Positions 1 to 6,092 of a stretch of DNA of 9,053 nucleotides are shown piece by piece. This DNA is from Merdiplasma sp905207905 (GTDB taxonomy: Bacteria > Bacillota > Clostridia > Lachnospirales > Lachnospiraceae): the NCBI GenBank assembly GCA_902475025.1, contig CABRXX010000085.1:1-9053 (forward strand), read 5' to 3'. How positions within the stretch are numbered: the first letter of the stretch is position 1; each line of letters begins with the position of its first letter. A program made the translations under genes and the position numbers. The notes beneath the pieces were generated by a model. The model saw only the letters and a program-made list of their open reading frames with translations, was not told the DNA's origin and searched no databases.

Positions 1-294
1 AAAGTCCGGGCTTCACAGGGCAGGATGCCGGATAACGTCCGGTGGAGGTGACTCCAAGGAAAGTGCAACAGAAATGAACCGCCAGCTTCTGGCTGGTAAG
101 GGTGGAAGGGCAGTGTAAGAGACTACCGCCTTCCTGGTAACAGGGAGGGCACATGTAAACCCCATTCGAAGCAAGACCGAATAAAAGCATATGGCGGCCC
201 GTCAGCTTTAGGTAGGTTGCTAGAGCCTGCTGGCGACAGCAGGCCTGGATAGATGACCATTCACGACATAACCCGGCTTATCGTCCTGCTTACA
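1..294 (+). ncRNA. rnpB: RNase P RNA, class A (5' end outside window)
   Basis: This is the catalytic RNA of ribonuclease P, which removes 5' leaders from precursor tRNAs. The sequence follows the bacterial class A molecule closely: AAAGTCCGGGCTTCACAGGG at the start, then the AGTGCAACAGAAA and GAACCGCC elements, GGTAAGGGTGGAAGGG, GTAAGAGACTACCGCC, GGTAACAGGGAGGGCA, ATGTAAACCCC, AAGCAAGACCGAATA, GGCGGCCCGTC, TAGGTAGGTTGCT, TAGATGACCATTC and the closing ACCCGGCTTATCG. By comparison with the E. coli molecule, roughly the first 60 nt lie upstream of the window. The 3' end is set near CGTCCTGCTTAC, which should pair with the missing 5' end to form helix P1, so it is accurate to only a few bases. 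A canonical terminator hairpin is not obvious just after it. Confidence 0.96.
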
Positions 295-542
295 TAAAAA
301 GAGAAAGTGGGGATGGGAAAGGCGCCGCAAAAGCGACCCGCCGCAGACATCCTTTTATCAGAGAAGACCATGCTGCAAGATCATAGGGACTCCAAAGATC
401 TGTTTTTGAACCATATAGGTATCAGAGAGCAGGAAGACCGGAGAACGCCCGTTGTTTTGCAGCATTTTTATATTTGTATTTTGTGCGGTAAAGAGCTTGT
501 AGGGTATACCATCTATAATAATCAGTTGCTGGGAGGTTAAAA
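295..542. other. Non-coding gap between rnpB and the DUF3783 gene
   Basis: No convincing gene is present. An open 77-codon frame (307-540) lacks a good ribosome binding site and resembles no family I recognise. A TATAAT hexamer at 514-519 and a TTGTGC/TATACC pair (481-486 and 505-510, 18-nt spacer) lie close upstream of the next gene and could supply its promoter. Neither pair is strong. The GGGAGG at 531-535 region is the ribosome binding site for the gene at 543. Confidence 0.5.
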
Positions 543-935
543 ATGAAAATAATACAGGAAACCGTATTGCTGTATCAAATGGAAGAATCAAAAGCTCAAA
601 AGATTCGTCAGATCTGTTTTTCTATGGGAATCAAACCGATTTTGGTGGGGAAAGATCAGGAGAACGCCCCCATCGGTCTGCTGGCAGGGGCCAGGGACTG
701 GCGAAATCCTCTGATGGCGCCGGGAGGAGAGGCGCCTCCCATGGCAGAGGAGATGCTTCTTATGGCGGGTTTTTCGGAAGCATTGATGGATGCGTTTCTT
801 GGCAGACTGCGCAGGATGGGAGCGTCTGTTTCCCTGAAAGCGATCCTTACAGATCAGAATGCAGTGTGGAATGGCAGCCAGCTCCAGGCAGAATTAAAGC
901 AGGAGCGGGAAGCCTTTTTAAAAACCTTGTCCTAA
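543..935 (+). CDS. DUF3783 domain-containing protein
   Basis: This 130-residue cytoplasmic protein has no known biochemical role. The N-terminal half (TVLLY at residues 7-11, followed by a helix and the FSMGIKPILVG segment) and the C-terminal half (about 70-118, with MLLMAGFSEALMDAFLGRLR and LKAILTDQNAVWN) match what I recall of DUF3783 proteins from Lachnospiraceae and related Clostridia. There is no signal peptide or membrane segment and there are no obvious catalytic residues. The ATG has a good GGGAGG site about 7 nt upstream. The gene stands alone between rnpB and a cell-wall enzyme, with more than 130 nt of DNA on both sides, so context does not suggest a function. The family call is from recall of the sequence pattern. 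Confidence 0.75.
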   Translation: MKIIQETVLLYQMEESKAQKIRQICFSMGIKPILVGKDQENAPIGLLAGARDWRNPLMAPGGEAPPMAEEMLLMAGFSEALMDAFLGRLRRMGASVSLKAILTDQNAVWNGSQLQAELKQEREAFLKTLS

Positions 936-979
936 TCCAGGATTCATGCTGTCTATGATTCAGGATCTGCAAGGTTCCT

Positions 980-1008
980 TTGAAAACGGTTTGTAAAACG
1001 CATAAAGA
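980..1008 (+). promoter_or_regulatory. Possible promoter of the L,D-transpeptidase/NlpC gene
   Basis: TTGAAA (980-985) and TAAAGA (1003-1008) are separated by 17 nt, about 70 nt upstream of the start codon. The -10 hexamer is imperfect. The pair lies in the gap between two same-strand genes that are probably not co-transcribed. Confidence 0.35.
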
Positions 1009-1080
1009 AAGCCCGGACAGAATAGAGATAGTCTAGGAAATAGGGGGCAGCTTGCCGACCGGAAGGGAAGGATGTTTTCT

Positions 1081-3063
1081 ATGGGAAACAGGATGGATGA
1101 GGCAGGGACGTATGGAAAGAAAGGGATTAGAAAAGGGCGGAGCCGGAGAAGTCTAATCTGGATGCTTCTTTTATTGTCTGTCTGTCTTTTTCTGGAAAGA
1201 AGGACAGCTTTTGGAACCGGGCCGGAGGAGAACCCCTGGCAGCTTCTTTTGAAGCAGTATGGAAAAGACCCGGGTACGGATCGGCTGATTCTGGTGCAGT
1301 ACCTGGGAGGAAGCAAAGGCGCTCTGGTGATGCTGCGAAAGGAACCGTTCAAAGAGCCTTCCAGTGGAGAAACAGAGAGCGCAAAGACGGGAGAGACCCA
1401 AAAAGCAATACGGCAGGAGACTTGGGCGGAGGAAGCAGCAGCACTCTGGCAGCCTATTTTGGCCTGTACGGTTTATATAGGAAAGGAAGGTCTGGGAAAG
1501 GAGCGGGAAGGGGACGGCAAGACTCCAGTGGGGGTTTTTGAGATCACGGAGGCTTTTGGCATTCAGGAGAACCCGGGCACAGAGCTTCCCTACACAAAAG
1601 TTCAGGAATTTCTTTATTGGTCAGAGGAGCCGGATACTTACAATCAGATGGTGGATGTGCGGGAGCTGGAAAGACGGGAGATAAAAGGGGAGCATCTGAT
1701 CGAATATGCGCCTCAGTATCATTATGCCCTGGTGCTGGATTATAATAAAGAAGGGGTTTATCCCAAAGGCTCTGCCATTTTTCTTCATGTGAAGGGAGAG
1801 AAACCCTATACTGCGGGATGTCTGGCTGTGTCAGAGATGCAGATGAAGAGGATTGTGCAAAACAGCACTTGCAAAACGAAAATTTGTATCATGGATGAGC
1901 GGAAGCAGGAGGGAGTTTCCTTTGCACCCGGGGTGACCAGGGCAATGCAGGAACCGGAATACTGGCTGGAAAGCTGTGTGGACAGGGAAGAGATCCTGTG
2001 GTCCAGGAAGGAGATAGAAGGCTTTAACCAGACACTTTTGGAAGAAGGGCTGCTTACGGATATACAGAATGTTCAGTGGGAAAATGGAAGAAACACAGAG
2101 GAAGAGCAGTGTCCTGCAAACCAGGAAGCCCTTCCTTTTTTCTATGGGATCTGTACCCAGCGGGCGGGTGTCAGAGCAGTTCCGTCAAAAGAACCCTCCT
2201 GGTCAGATCCGGCGGATCCTTATTTTGATGACAATCAGCTGACCGCTTTGCGGGTGAACACTCCGGTGCTGGTGGATCAAATTACGGAGGATGGATCCTT
2301 CTACCATGTGAGATCAGCGGACTATGAGGGTTGGACCGAGTGCGAAAAGATTGCGCTTTGCAGCAGCAGACAGCAGTGGCTGGAAGCTCAGCAGATGGAA
2401 CGCTTTCTGGTAGTTACTGTGCCAAGGCTGAGACTGGAGATTACAGGTGAGCTGTTGACTATGGGAACCAGGCTGAGGCTTTTGTCACAGGAGGAGATGG
2501 AGCAGTCCTTTTCTCAGGGGGAAGCCTGGGGGTGTTATGGGGCAGAGCTTCCCATTCGAAGGCCGGATGGCACATACGGGACAAAGACGGTGACGATTCC
2601 CCTGGGCGCAGGGATTCAGGAAGGCTTCCTTCCCTTTAACAGGGAAAATCTGTTGGAACTGATGTTTCAATTTCTGGGACAGAAGTATGGCTGGGGAGGA
2701 ATGTATGAGTCTGTGGACTGCTCTGGTCTGGTGCAGGAAGTCTTATCCTGTTTTGGTTTTGTTTTTCCAAGAGACGGGAAAGATCAATGCAGAACGCCGC
2801 TGCCCAGTTATGCATTTTTGCCTTCTATGTCCCGGAAGAACCGTGAGGCGGTGCTCCATGCTATGGAGCCGGGAGATCTTTTGTATTTCCCAGGGCACAT
2901 GATGTTTTACCTTGGGCAGGCAGGAGGAGAAGATTATGTGTTCAGCGCGGTCGGCTCTGTGGGGGAGTTTCCGGTGCGAAGAGTTGTGATCAATTCTCTG
3001 TCCGTGAGCCGGAAAAATGGAAGCACCTGGTTTCAGAATTTGACGTCTGGTCTTTTGTTTTAG
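1081..3063 (+). CDS. Bifunctional cell-wall protein: L,D-transpeptidase fused to NlpC/P60 endopeptidase
   Basis: Residue numbers count from an in-frame ATG at 1072. I prefer the ATG at 1081 because GGGAAGG (1065-1071) sits 9 nt before it but directly abuts the ATG at 1072. A basic stretch (KKGIRKGRSRR) and hydrophobic residues 28-41 form a signal peptide or membrane anchor. Residues about 66-280 are a YkuD-type (COG3786) L,D-transpeptidase with GDGKTPVGVFEI and FLHVKGEKPYTAGCLAVSE (catalytic His239 and Cys250). About 292-335 resembles the NlpC/P60 N-terminal domain, and 359-429 and 441-515 resemble SH3b1 and SH3b2. About 525-640 is NlpC/P60 with YGWGG, VDCSGL (Cys550) and GHMMFYLG (His609). 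The first domain would make L,D cross-links; the second would cut stem peptides, as YkfC-like gamma-D-glutamyl endopeptidases do. The usual third catalytic His seems to be replaced (VFSAVG). Activities are inferred from motifs only. Confidence 0.88.
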   Translation: MGNRMDEAGTYGKKGIRKGRSRRSLIWMLLLLSVCLFLERRTAFGTGPEENPWQLLLKQYGKDPGTDRLILVQYLGGSKGALVMLRKEPFKEPSSGETESAKTGETQKAIRQETWAEEAAALWQPILACTVYIGKEGLGKEREGDGKTPVGVFEITEAFGIQENPGTELPYTKVQEFLYWSEEPDTYNQMVDVRELERREIKGEHLIEYAPQYHYALVLDYNKEGVYPKGSAIFLHVKGEKPYTAGCLAVSEMQMKRIVQNSTCKTKICIMDERKQEGVSFAPGVTRAMQEPEYWLESCVDREEILWSRKEIEGFNQTLLEEGLLTDIQNVQWENGRNTEEEQCPANQEALPFFYGICTQRAGVRAVPSKEPSWSDPADPYFDDNQLTALRVNTPVLVDQITEDGSFYHVRSADYEGWTECEKIALCSSRQQWLEAQQMERFLVVTVPRLRLEITGELLTMGTRLRLLSQEEMEQSFSQGEAWGCYGAELPIRRPDGTYGTKTVTIPLGAGIQEGFLPFNRENLLELMFQFLGQKYGWGGMYESVDCSGLVQEVLSCFGFVFPRDGKDQCRTPLPSYAFLPSMSRKNREAVLHAMEPGDLLYFPGHMMFYLGQAGGEDYVFSAVGSVGEFPVRRVVINSLSVSRKNGSTWFQNLTSGLLF

Positions 3064-3140
3064 CGGAAGAAGCTTGGTTTTTAAATCAGTTTGAATGCAA
3101 ATTTTGGTGATTTTGTGCATGGCTGAATTGTTACAAAAAA

Positions 3141-3158
3141 AGTTAGTTTTTTCAAACT
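3141..3158. promoter_or_regulatory. Candidate metal-repressor operator, copy A (upstream of feoA -35)
   Basis: This is an inverted repeat, AGTTAG-TTTTTT-CAAACT, matching in 5 of 6 arm positions. It ends 5 nt before the -35 hexamer of the feoA promoter. The left arm and spacing recur at 3202 and 3585. The layout suggests a DtxR/IdeR/MntR-family site, but the regulator is not in the window. Confidence 0.5.
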
Positions 3159-3163
3159 TGTTC

Positions 3164-3192
3164 TTGACAAAGGAAACGTGCTGTGGTATTTT
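3164..3192 (+). promoter_or_regulatory. feoA promoter (sigma-A type)
   Basis: A perfect TTGACA (3164-3169) is followed by a 17-nt spacer and TATTTT (3187-3192). Transcription should begin near 3199, giving a leader of about 35 nt before the feoA ATG. Two copies of the AGTTAG inverted repeat flank this promoter. Confidence 0.8.
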
Positions 3193-3201
3193 ATTTGCAG
3201 A

Positions 3202-3219
3202 AGTTAGAAGATGCTAACC
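3202..3219. promoter_or_regulatory. Candidate metal-repressor operator, copy B (at feoA transcription start/leader)
   Basis: AGTTAG-AAGATG-CTAACC contains a perfect GTTAG/CTAAC inverted repeat with a 6-nt spacer. It lies a few bases after the predicted transcription start and just before the AAGGAGG ribosome binding site (3220-3226). A bound repressor here could block transcription start or early elongation. Confidence 0.55.
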
Positions 3220-3233
3220 AAGGAGGTGCCAGT

Positions 3234-3446
3234 ATGACATTGCTGAAAGCAGAGGAAGGCAGGGAATATATTGTGAAGGATGTGGCTACTCAGGATGAGG
3301 AATTGAATGAATTTCTCTTTTCACTGGGCTGCTACAGTGGGGAGCCCATTACAGTGGTTTCCAAAAAGAAAAGCAGCTGCGTGGTTTCTATCAAGGATGC
3401 CAGGTACAATATTGATCGGGATTTGGCCCAGGCCATTTCTGTATAG
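3234..3446 (+). CDS. feoA: Ferrous iron transport protein A
   Basis: FeoA is a small cytoplasmic SH3-like-fold protein that works with the FeoB ferrous iron transporter. The 70-residue protein has the expected length and pattern: an N-terminal strand with EGREYIVKDV, then ELNEFLFSLGCYSGEPITVVSKKKS, and an ending in a second strand pair with the YNIDRDLAQAISV terminus typical of the family. The start is ATG 3234 with AAGGAGG 7 nt upstream. An in-frame GTG at 3183 would give an 87-residue version, but it overlaps the promoter -10 region and cannot be on the transcript. feoB follows after 169 nt. Iron-dependent repression is likely, judging from the inverted repeats around its promoter. Confidence 0.93.
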   Translation: MTLLKAEEGREYIVKDVATQDEELNEFLFSLGCYSGEPITVVSKKKSSCVVSIKDARYNIDRDLAQAISV

Positions 3447-3584
3447 CCGGGCAAGAGTATGCTTTTAGAGAAAGGCTGCGGGCTGCTTTGATCCGGACAG
3501 CGGATAGAAGAAAAGATACTGTTGGAATCGATTTGTCTTGGGAAAAAATAATGGTAGGTTCTGACAGTTATTTTTTTGATAAAA
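3447..3584. other. feoA-feoB intergenic gap
   Basis: This is unusually long for a feo gene pair. It holds a small perfect inverted repeat, ATCCG-GACAG-CGGAT (3491-3505), without a following T tract, so it is not a clear terminator. CTGACA at 3561-3566 could act as a -35 element. No open reading frame of note is present. The last part runs into operator copy C. Confidence 0.4.
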
Positions 3585-3602
3585 AGTTAGTATAAACTAA
3601 TA
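3585..3602. promoter_or_regulatory. Candidate metal-repressor operator, copy C, with an embedded -10-like TATAAA (upstream of feoB)
   Basis: AGTTAG-TATAAA-CTAATA has perfect TTAGT/ACTAA arms around ATAA. It shares the 11-nt string AAAAAGTTAGT with copy A. The spacer TATAAA (3591-3596) resembles a -10 hexamer, though no good -35 lies 16-18 nt upstream. The site ends 13 nt before the feoB ATG, so it overlaps the expected start of any separate feoB transcript. Confidence 0.5.
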
Positions 3603-3615
3603 AAGGAGAGGAAAA

Positions 3616-5622
3616 ATGAGGATTGCATTAACAGGAAATCCAAACAGTGGAAAAACCACCATGTACAATGCTCTCACCGGAAGAAATGAGAAAGTAGGAA
3701 ACTGGGCGGGAGTTACGGTGGAAAAAAAAGAAAGCCCTATTAAAAAGGTGCTTTATGAGGGAGGAGAGGAGCTGATGGCAGTGGATCTGCCGGGAGCGTA
3801 TTCCATGTCTCCTTTCACCTCAGAGGAGAGCATTACCAGTGGATATGTGAAGCATGAGAACCCGGATGTGATCATCAATATCGTGGATGCTACGAATTTA
3901 AGCAGAAGCCTGTTTTTTACCACACAGCTTCTGGAGCTGGGGATTCCGGTGGTGGTAGCGCTGAATAAAAGTGATATCAATGAGAAAAAGAAGACGAAGA
4001 TCAATGCGGAACTTTTGTCAGAGCGGCTGGGGTGCCCGGTAGTGCAGACGGTATCCACAGCCTCAGGGGAGAATGGGCTTCGAAGGGTGGTAGAGAAAGC
4101 GGTTGCCTTGGCAGGCCGGGAGCAGAAAGCGCCTTATGTGCAGGAAAACATCAACCTGCATGATAAGAAAGCTGTGGAGGCAGCGGACAGAGAACGCTTC
4201 GCTTTTGTAAATGAGCTGGTAAAACAGGTGGAAAGCCGAAAAGTATTTACAAGAGATAAAAACAGTCAGGATAAGCTGGATGAGGTGCTTACAAATAAAT
4301 ATTTTGGTATTCCCATTTTTGCAGCGGTAATGTTTTTGGTGTTTTATATCTCGCAGTCCACTTTGGGCACCTGGATCGCAGACTGGCTCACCGGATGGAT
4401 CGAAACCTTCCAGACCTGGGTGGCAGGTTTGGTGGAGGGAGCCAATCCCTTCTTGCAGTCTCTTCTGGTTGATGGTATCATTGGCGGTGTAGGAGCTGTG
4501 GTGGGTTTTTTGCCGCTTGTAATGGTGATGTATTTTCTCATTGCCCTGTTGGAGGACTGCGGATACATGGCCAGGGCAACAGTGGTGCTGGATCCCATTT
4601 TTAAGCGAGTGGGACTTTCCGGGAAATCAGTGATTCCCATGGTGATCGGAACGGGCTGTGCCATCCCTGGCGTTATGGCCTGCCGTACCATCCGCAATGA
4701 GCGGGAGAGAAGAACCACAGCTATGCTGACACCCTTTATGCCCTGCGGAGCTAAATTACCTGTGATTGCATTGTTTGCAGGAGCGTTTTTTGGCGGTGAA
4801 TGGTGGGTGGGGCCAACCATGTATCTGGTGGGGATTGTGCTGATTCTTCTTGGCGCTTTGCTGGTAAAGTGGATTACAGGCTATAAATATCGGAAATCTT
4901 TCTTTTTGATCGAGCTGCCGGAGTACAAAGCGCCCAGTTTGAAGCGGGCGGTGTTCTCCATGCTTTCCAGAGGGAAGGCTTACATTGTGAAGGCTGGAAC
5001 CATCATTTTGGTGTGCAATGCGGCAGTACAGATTATGCAGAGCTTTAACTGGCAGTTTCGTGTGGTGGAGGAAGGAATGGAGAGCACCTCGATTTTGGCA
5101 TCTATTGCTCATCCCTTTGCCCTGCTGTTACTTCCTCTGGGATTTGGCGTATGGCAGCTGGCAGCAGCAGCGATCACCGGGTTTATTGCCAAGGAAAATG
5201 TGGTGGGAACCCTGGCAGTGGTGTATGGCCTTACGAATTTTATTGATACAGAGGAACTGGTGCTCATTGGAAGCGGCAATGAGGTGGCGGCTGCTATGGG
5301 ACTGACGAAGGCGGCAGCACTGGCCTATCTTATGTTTAATCTCTATACGCCCCCCTGCTTTGCGGCTATGGGAGCTATGAATTCGGAGATGCAGGATCGC
5401 AAATGGCTGTTTGGTGGAATTTGTCTTCAGCTTGGCACAGGCTATACCATAGCGTTTCTTGTTTATCAGACAGGGACTTATCTTACCACAGGCGCTGTGG
5501 GAGCCGGATTTCTCCCGGGACTTGCAGCCGTTCTTTGTATGGCGGCAGTGGTGGTTGGATTGATTTTAAAGACCAACAGAGGATTTGAGGGAACGTATCG
5601 ATTAAGTGCAAGACAGAAGTAA
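3616..5622 (+). CDS. feoB: Ferrous iron transport protein B
   Basis: FeoB is the membrane GTPase-linked channel that imports Fe2+. At 668 residues it falls in the usual range for Firmicutes. The N-terminal G domain has G1 GNPNSGKTT (7-15), G2 around Thr34 (AGVTVEKKE), G3 DLPG (57-60), G4 NKSD (117-120) and a G5-like STASG (147-151). A helical spacer follows (about 180-225). The membrane part starts near residue 230 and contains both Gate motifs: GTGCAIPGVMACRT (345-358) and MLTPFMPCGAKLPV (370-383). These carry the conserved cysteines Cys348 and Cys377. A TGFIAKENVVG segment (521-531) is also typical. The ribosome binding site is AAAGGAGAGG just before the ATG. Nothing is missing or truncated. 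feoA lies upstream and the Cys-rich partner protein is 33 nt downstream. Confidence 0.98.
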   Translation: MRIALTGNPNSGKTTMYNALTGRNEKVGNWAGVTVEKKESPIKKVLYEGGEELMAVDLPGAYSMSPFTSEESITSGYVKHENPDVIINIVDATNLSRSLFFTTQLLELGIPVVVALNKSDINEKKKTKINAELLSERLGCPVVQTVSTASGENGLRRVVEKAVALAGREQKAPYVQENINLHDKKAVEAADRERFAFVNELVKQVESRKVFTRDKNSQDKLDEVLTNKYFGIPIFAAVMFLVFYISQSTLGTWIADWLTGWIETFQTWVAGLVEGANPFLQSLLVDGIIGGVGAVVGFLPLVMVMYFLIALLEDCGYMARATVVLDPIFKRVGLSGKSVIPMVIGTGCAIPGVMACRTIRNERERRTTAMLTPFMPCGAKLPVIALFAGAFFGGEWWVGPTMYLVGIVLILLGALLVKWITGYKYRKSFFLIELPEYKAPSLKRAVFSMLSRGKAYIVKAGTIILVCNAAVQIMQSFNWQFRVVEEGMESTSILASIAHPFALLLLPLGFGVWQLAAAAITGFIAKENVVGTLAVVYGLTNFIDTEELVLIGSGNEVAAAMGLTKAAALAYLMFNLYTPPCFAAMGAMNSEMQDRKWLFGGICLQLGTGYTIAFLVYQTGTYLTTGAVGAGFLPGLAAVLCMAAVVVGLILKTNRGFEGTYRLSARQK

Positions 5623-5655
5623 AAAGAAAATGAGAGTAAAAAGGAGGAATGTGAG

Positions 5656-5817
5656 ATGGCAGATATTCTCATTGGAATAATACTTATTTTAGCAGTGGGT
5701 CTGGCAGCAGGCTATATTATCAGAGCAAAGAAACGGGGAGTGCACTGCATTGGCTGTCCGGATTCTTCCGGGTGTTCCGGCAACTGCCACGGCTGTTCCG
5801 GCTGCAGCCACAGATGA
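5656..5817 (+). CDS. FeoB-associated Cys-rich membrane protein
   Basis: This 53-residue protein has one N-terminal transmembrane helix (about residues 4-22, DILIGIILILAVGLAAGYII), a short basic turn (RAKKRG) and a tail rich in Cys and His: Cys31, 34, 40, 44, 47 and 50 with His30, 45 and 52. This matches the FeoB-associated Cys-rich membrane protein family (PF12669), which sits directly behind feoB in many Firmicutes. The basic turn places the Cys-rich tail in the cytoplasm by the positive-inside rule. It may accept or hand on Fe2+ leaving FeoB; that role is inferred, as is iron binding. A perfect AAGGAGG (5641-5647) lies 8 nt before the ATG, and the gene starts 33 nt after feoB, so it is probably co-transcribed with it. 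Confidence 0.92.
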   Translation: MADILIGIILILAVGLAAGYIIRAKKRGVHCIGCPDSSGCSGNCHGCSGCSHR

Positions 5818-5830
5818 TAAAGCACATTTT

Positions 5831-5967
5831 AAAGACCCCTGGGAGGTTGCAAAATACAAAATCTGGTGGAACTCGGTGTGATTTTCTCAGAAAACAGGTT
5901 GGTTTTCTGAGAAAATCACCCGAAAGGGTACTGCCGGAGGTGTTTTGGAACATCCCCGGGGTTTTTT
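5831..5967 (+). terminator. Long imperfect palindrome with T6 tract; probable end of the feo operon
   Basis: The inner stem is a perfect 18-bp inverted repeat (5878-5895 with 5902-5919) around a 6-nt loop. It extends by CGG/CCG past one bulged base. After an internal loop of about 16-20 nt, an outer stem pairs 5831-5857 with 5940-5966, matching at 22 of 27 positions. The right arm ends in CCCCGGGG followed by TTTTTT (5962-5967), as in a Rho-independent terminator, with an A-rich stretch opposite it. The element is much longer than a usual terminator, so it could also be a MITE-like palindromic repeat doing terminator duty. Open frames on both strands through it encode similar peptides only because of the symmetry. 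Confidence 0.65.
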
Positions 5968-5969
5968 GG

Positions 5970-5998
5970 TTGTGAAAATACGGTTCTTATGGTAAAAT
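5970..5998 (+). promoter_or_regulatory. Promoter of the yhbY-nadD-yqeK-rsfS operon
   Basis: TTGTGA (5970-5975), a 17-nt spacer and TAAAAT (5993-5998), with a TG one base before the -10 (extended -10 form). Transcription would begin near 6004-6006, leaving a leader of about 88 nt. It lies only 3 nt after the T tract of the upstream palindrome. Confidence 0.65.
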
Positions 5999-6003
5999 AA
6001 AAG

Positions 6004-6021
6004 CTGGTGATTCGTCACCGG
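6004..6021 (+). promoter_or_regulatory. UUCG-capped hairpin at the 5' end of the yhbY leader
   Basis: CTGGTGA-TTCG-TCACCGG folds into a 7-bp stem (one G-U pair) closed by a UUCG tetraloop. It falls at or within a few bases of the predicted transcription start. A 5'-terminal hairpin can protect a transcript from decay; that role here is inferred. Confidence 0.5.
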
Positions 6022-6040
6022 AAATTGATTAAAAGAAAGC

Positions 6041-6079
6041 GGGATGTCGGGAAAAAACGAAACAGTTTTTCCGATGCCC
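6041..6079 (+). promoter_or_regulatory. Leader hairpin ending at the yhbY ribosome binding site
   Basis: The left arm, GGGATGTCGGGAAAAAAC (6041-6058), pairs imperfectly with GTTTTTCCGATGCCC (6065-6079) around a short A-rich loop. The stem has about 12 pairs with small bulges. It stops one base before AGGAGG (6080-6085), so it would leave the site open while holding structure immediately upstream of it. It might set translation efficiency or act as a binding site. Confidence 0.45.
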
Positions 6080-6092
6080 AGGAGGATAAGGA

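Noticed and set aside
307..540. 77-codon plus-strand open frame after rnpB
   Set aside because: It has no good ribosome binding site and no recognisable family, it overlaps possible promoter hexamers for the next gene, and its composition does not look protein-like.
2743..3120. 125-codon minus-strand open frame at the end of the cell-wall gene
   Set aside because: It lies antisense to the NlpC/P60 active-site region, whose coding frame is clear; no recognisable product.
3183..3233. Upstream GTG start giving an 87-residue FeoA
   Set aside because: It overlaps the -10 element at 3187-3192, upstream of the likely transcription start. ATG 3234 has a perfect ribosome binding site and gives the normal FeoA length.
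3491..3505. ATCCG-GACAG-CGGAT inverted repeat between feoA and feoB
   Set aside because: The stem is 5 bp with no T tract; such repeats are expected by chance in a gap of this size.
4344..4820. 158-codon minus-strand open frame inside feoB
   Set aside because: It is a shadow of a well-conserved feoB region, with low-complexity Pro/Ser/Thr composition and no family resemblance.
5720..5975. Open frames on both strands across the palindrome (67 and 77 codons), both with FLRK repeats
   Set aside because: They arise from the inverted repeat symmetry, overlap the Cys-rich protein gene, and lack ribosome binding sites.
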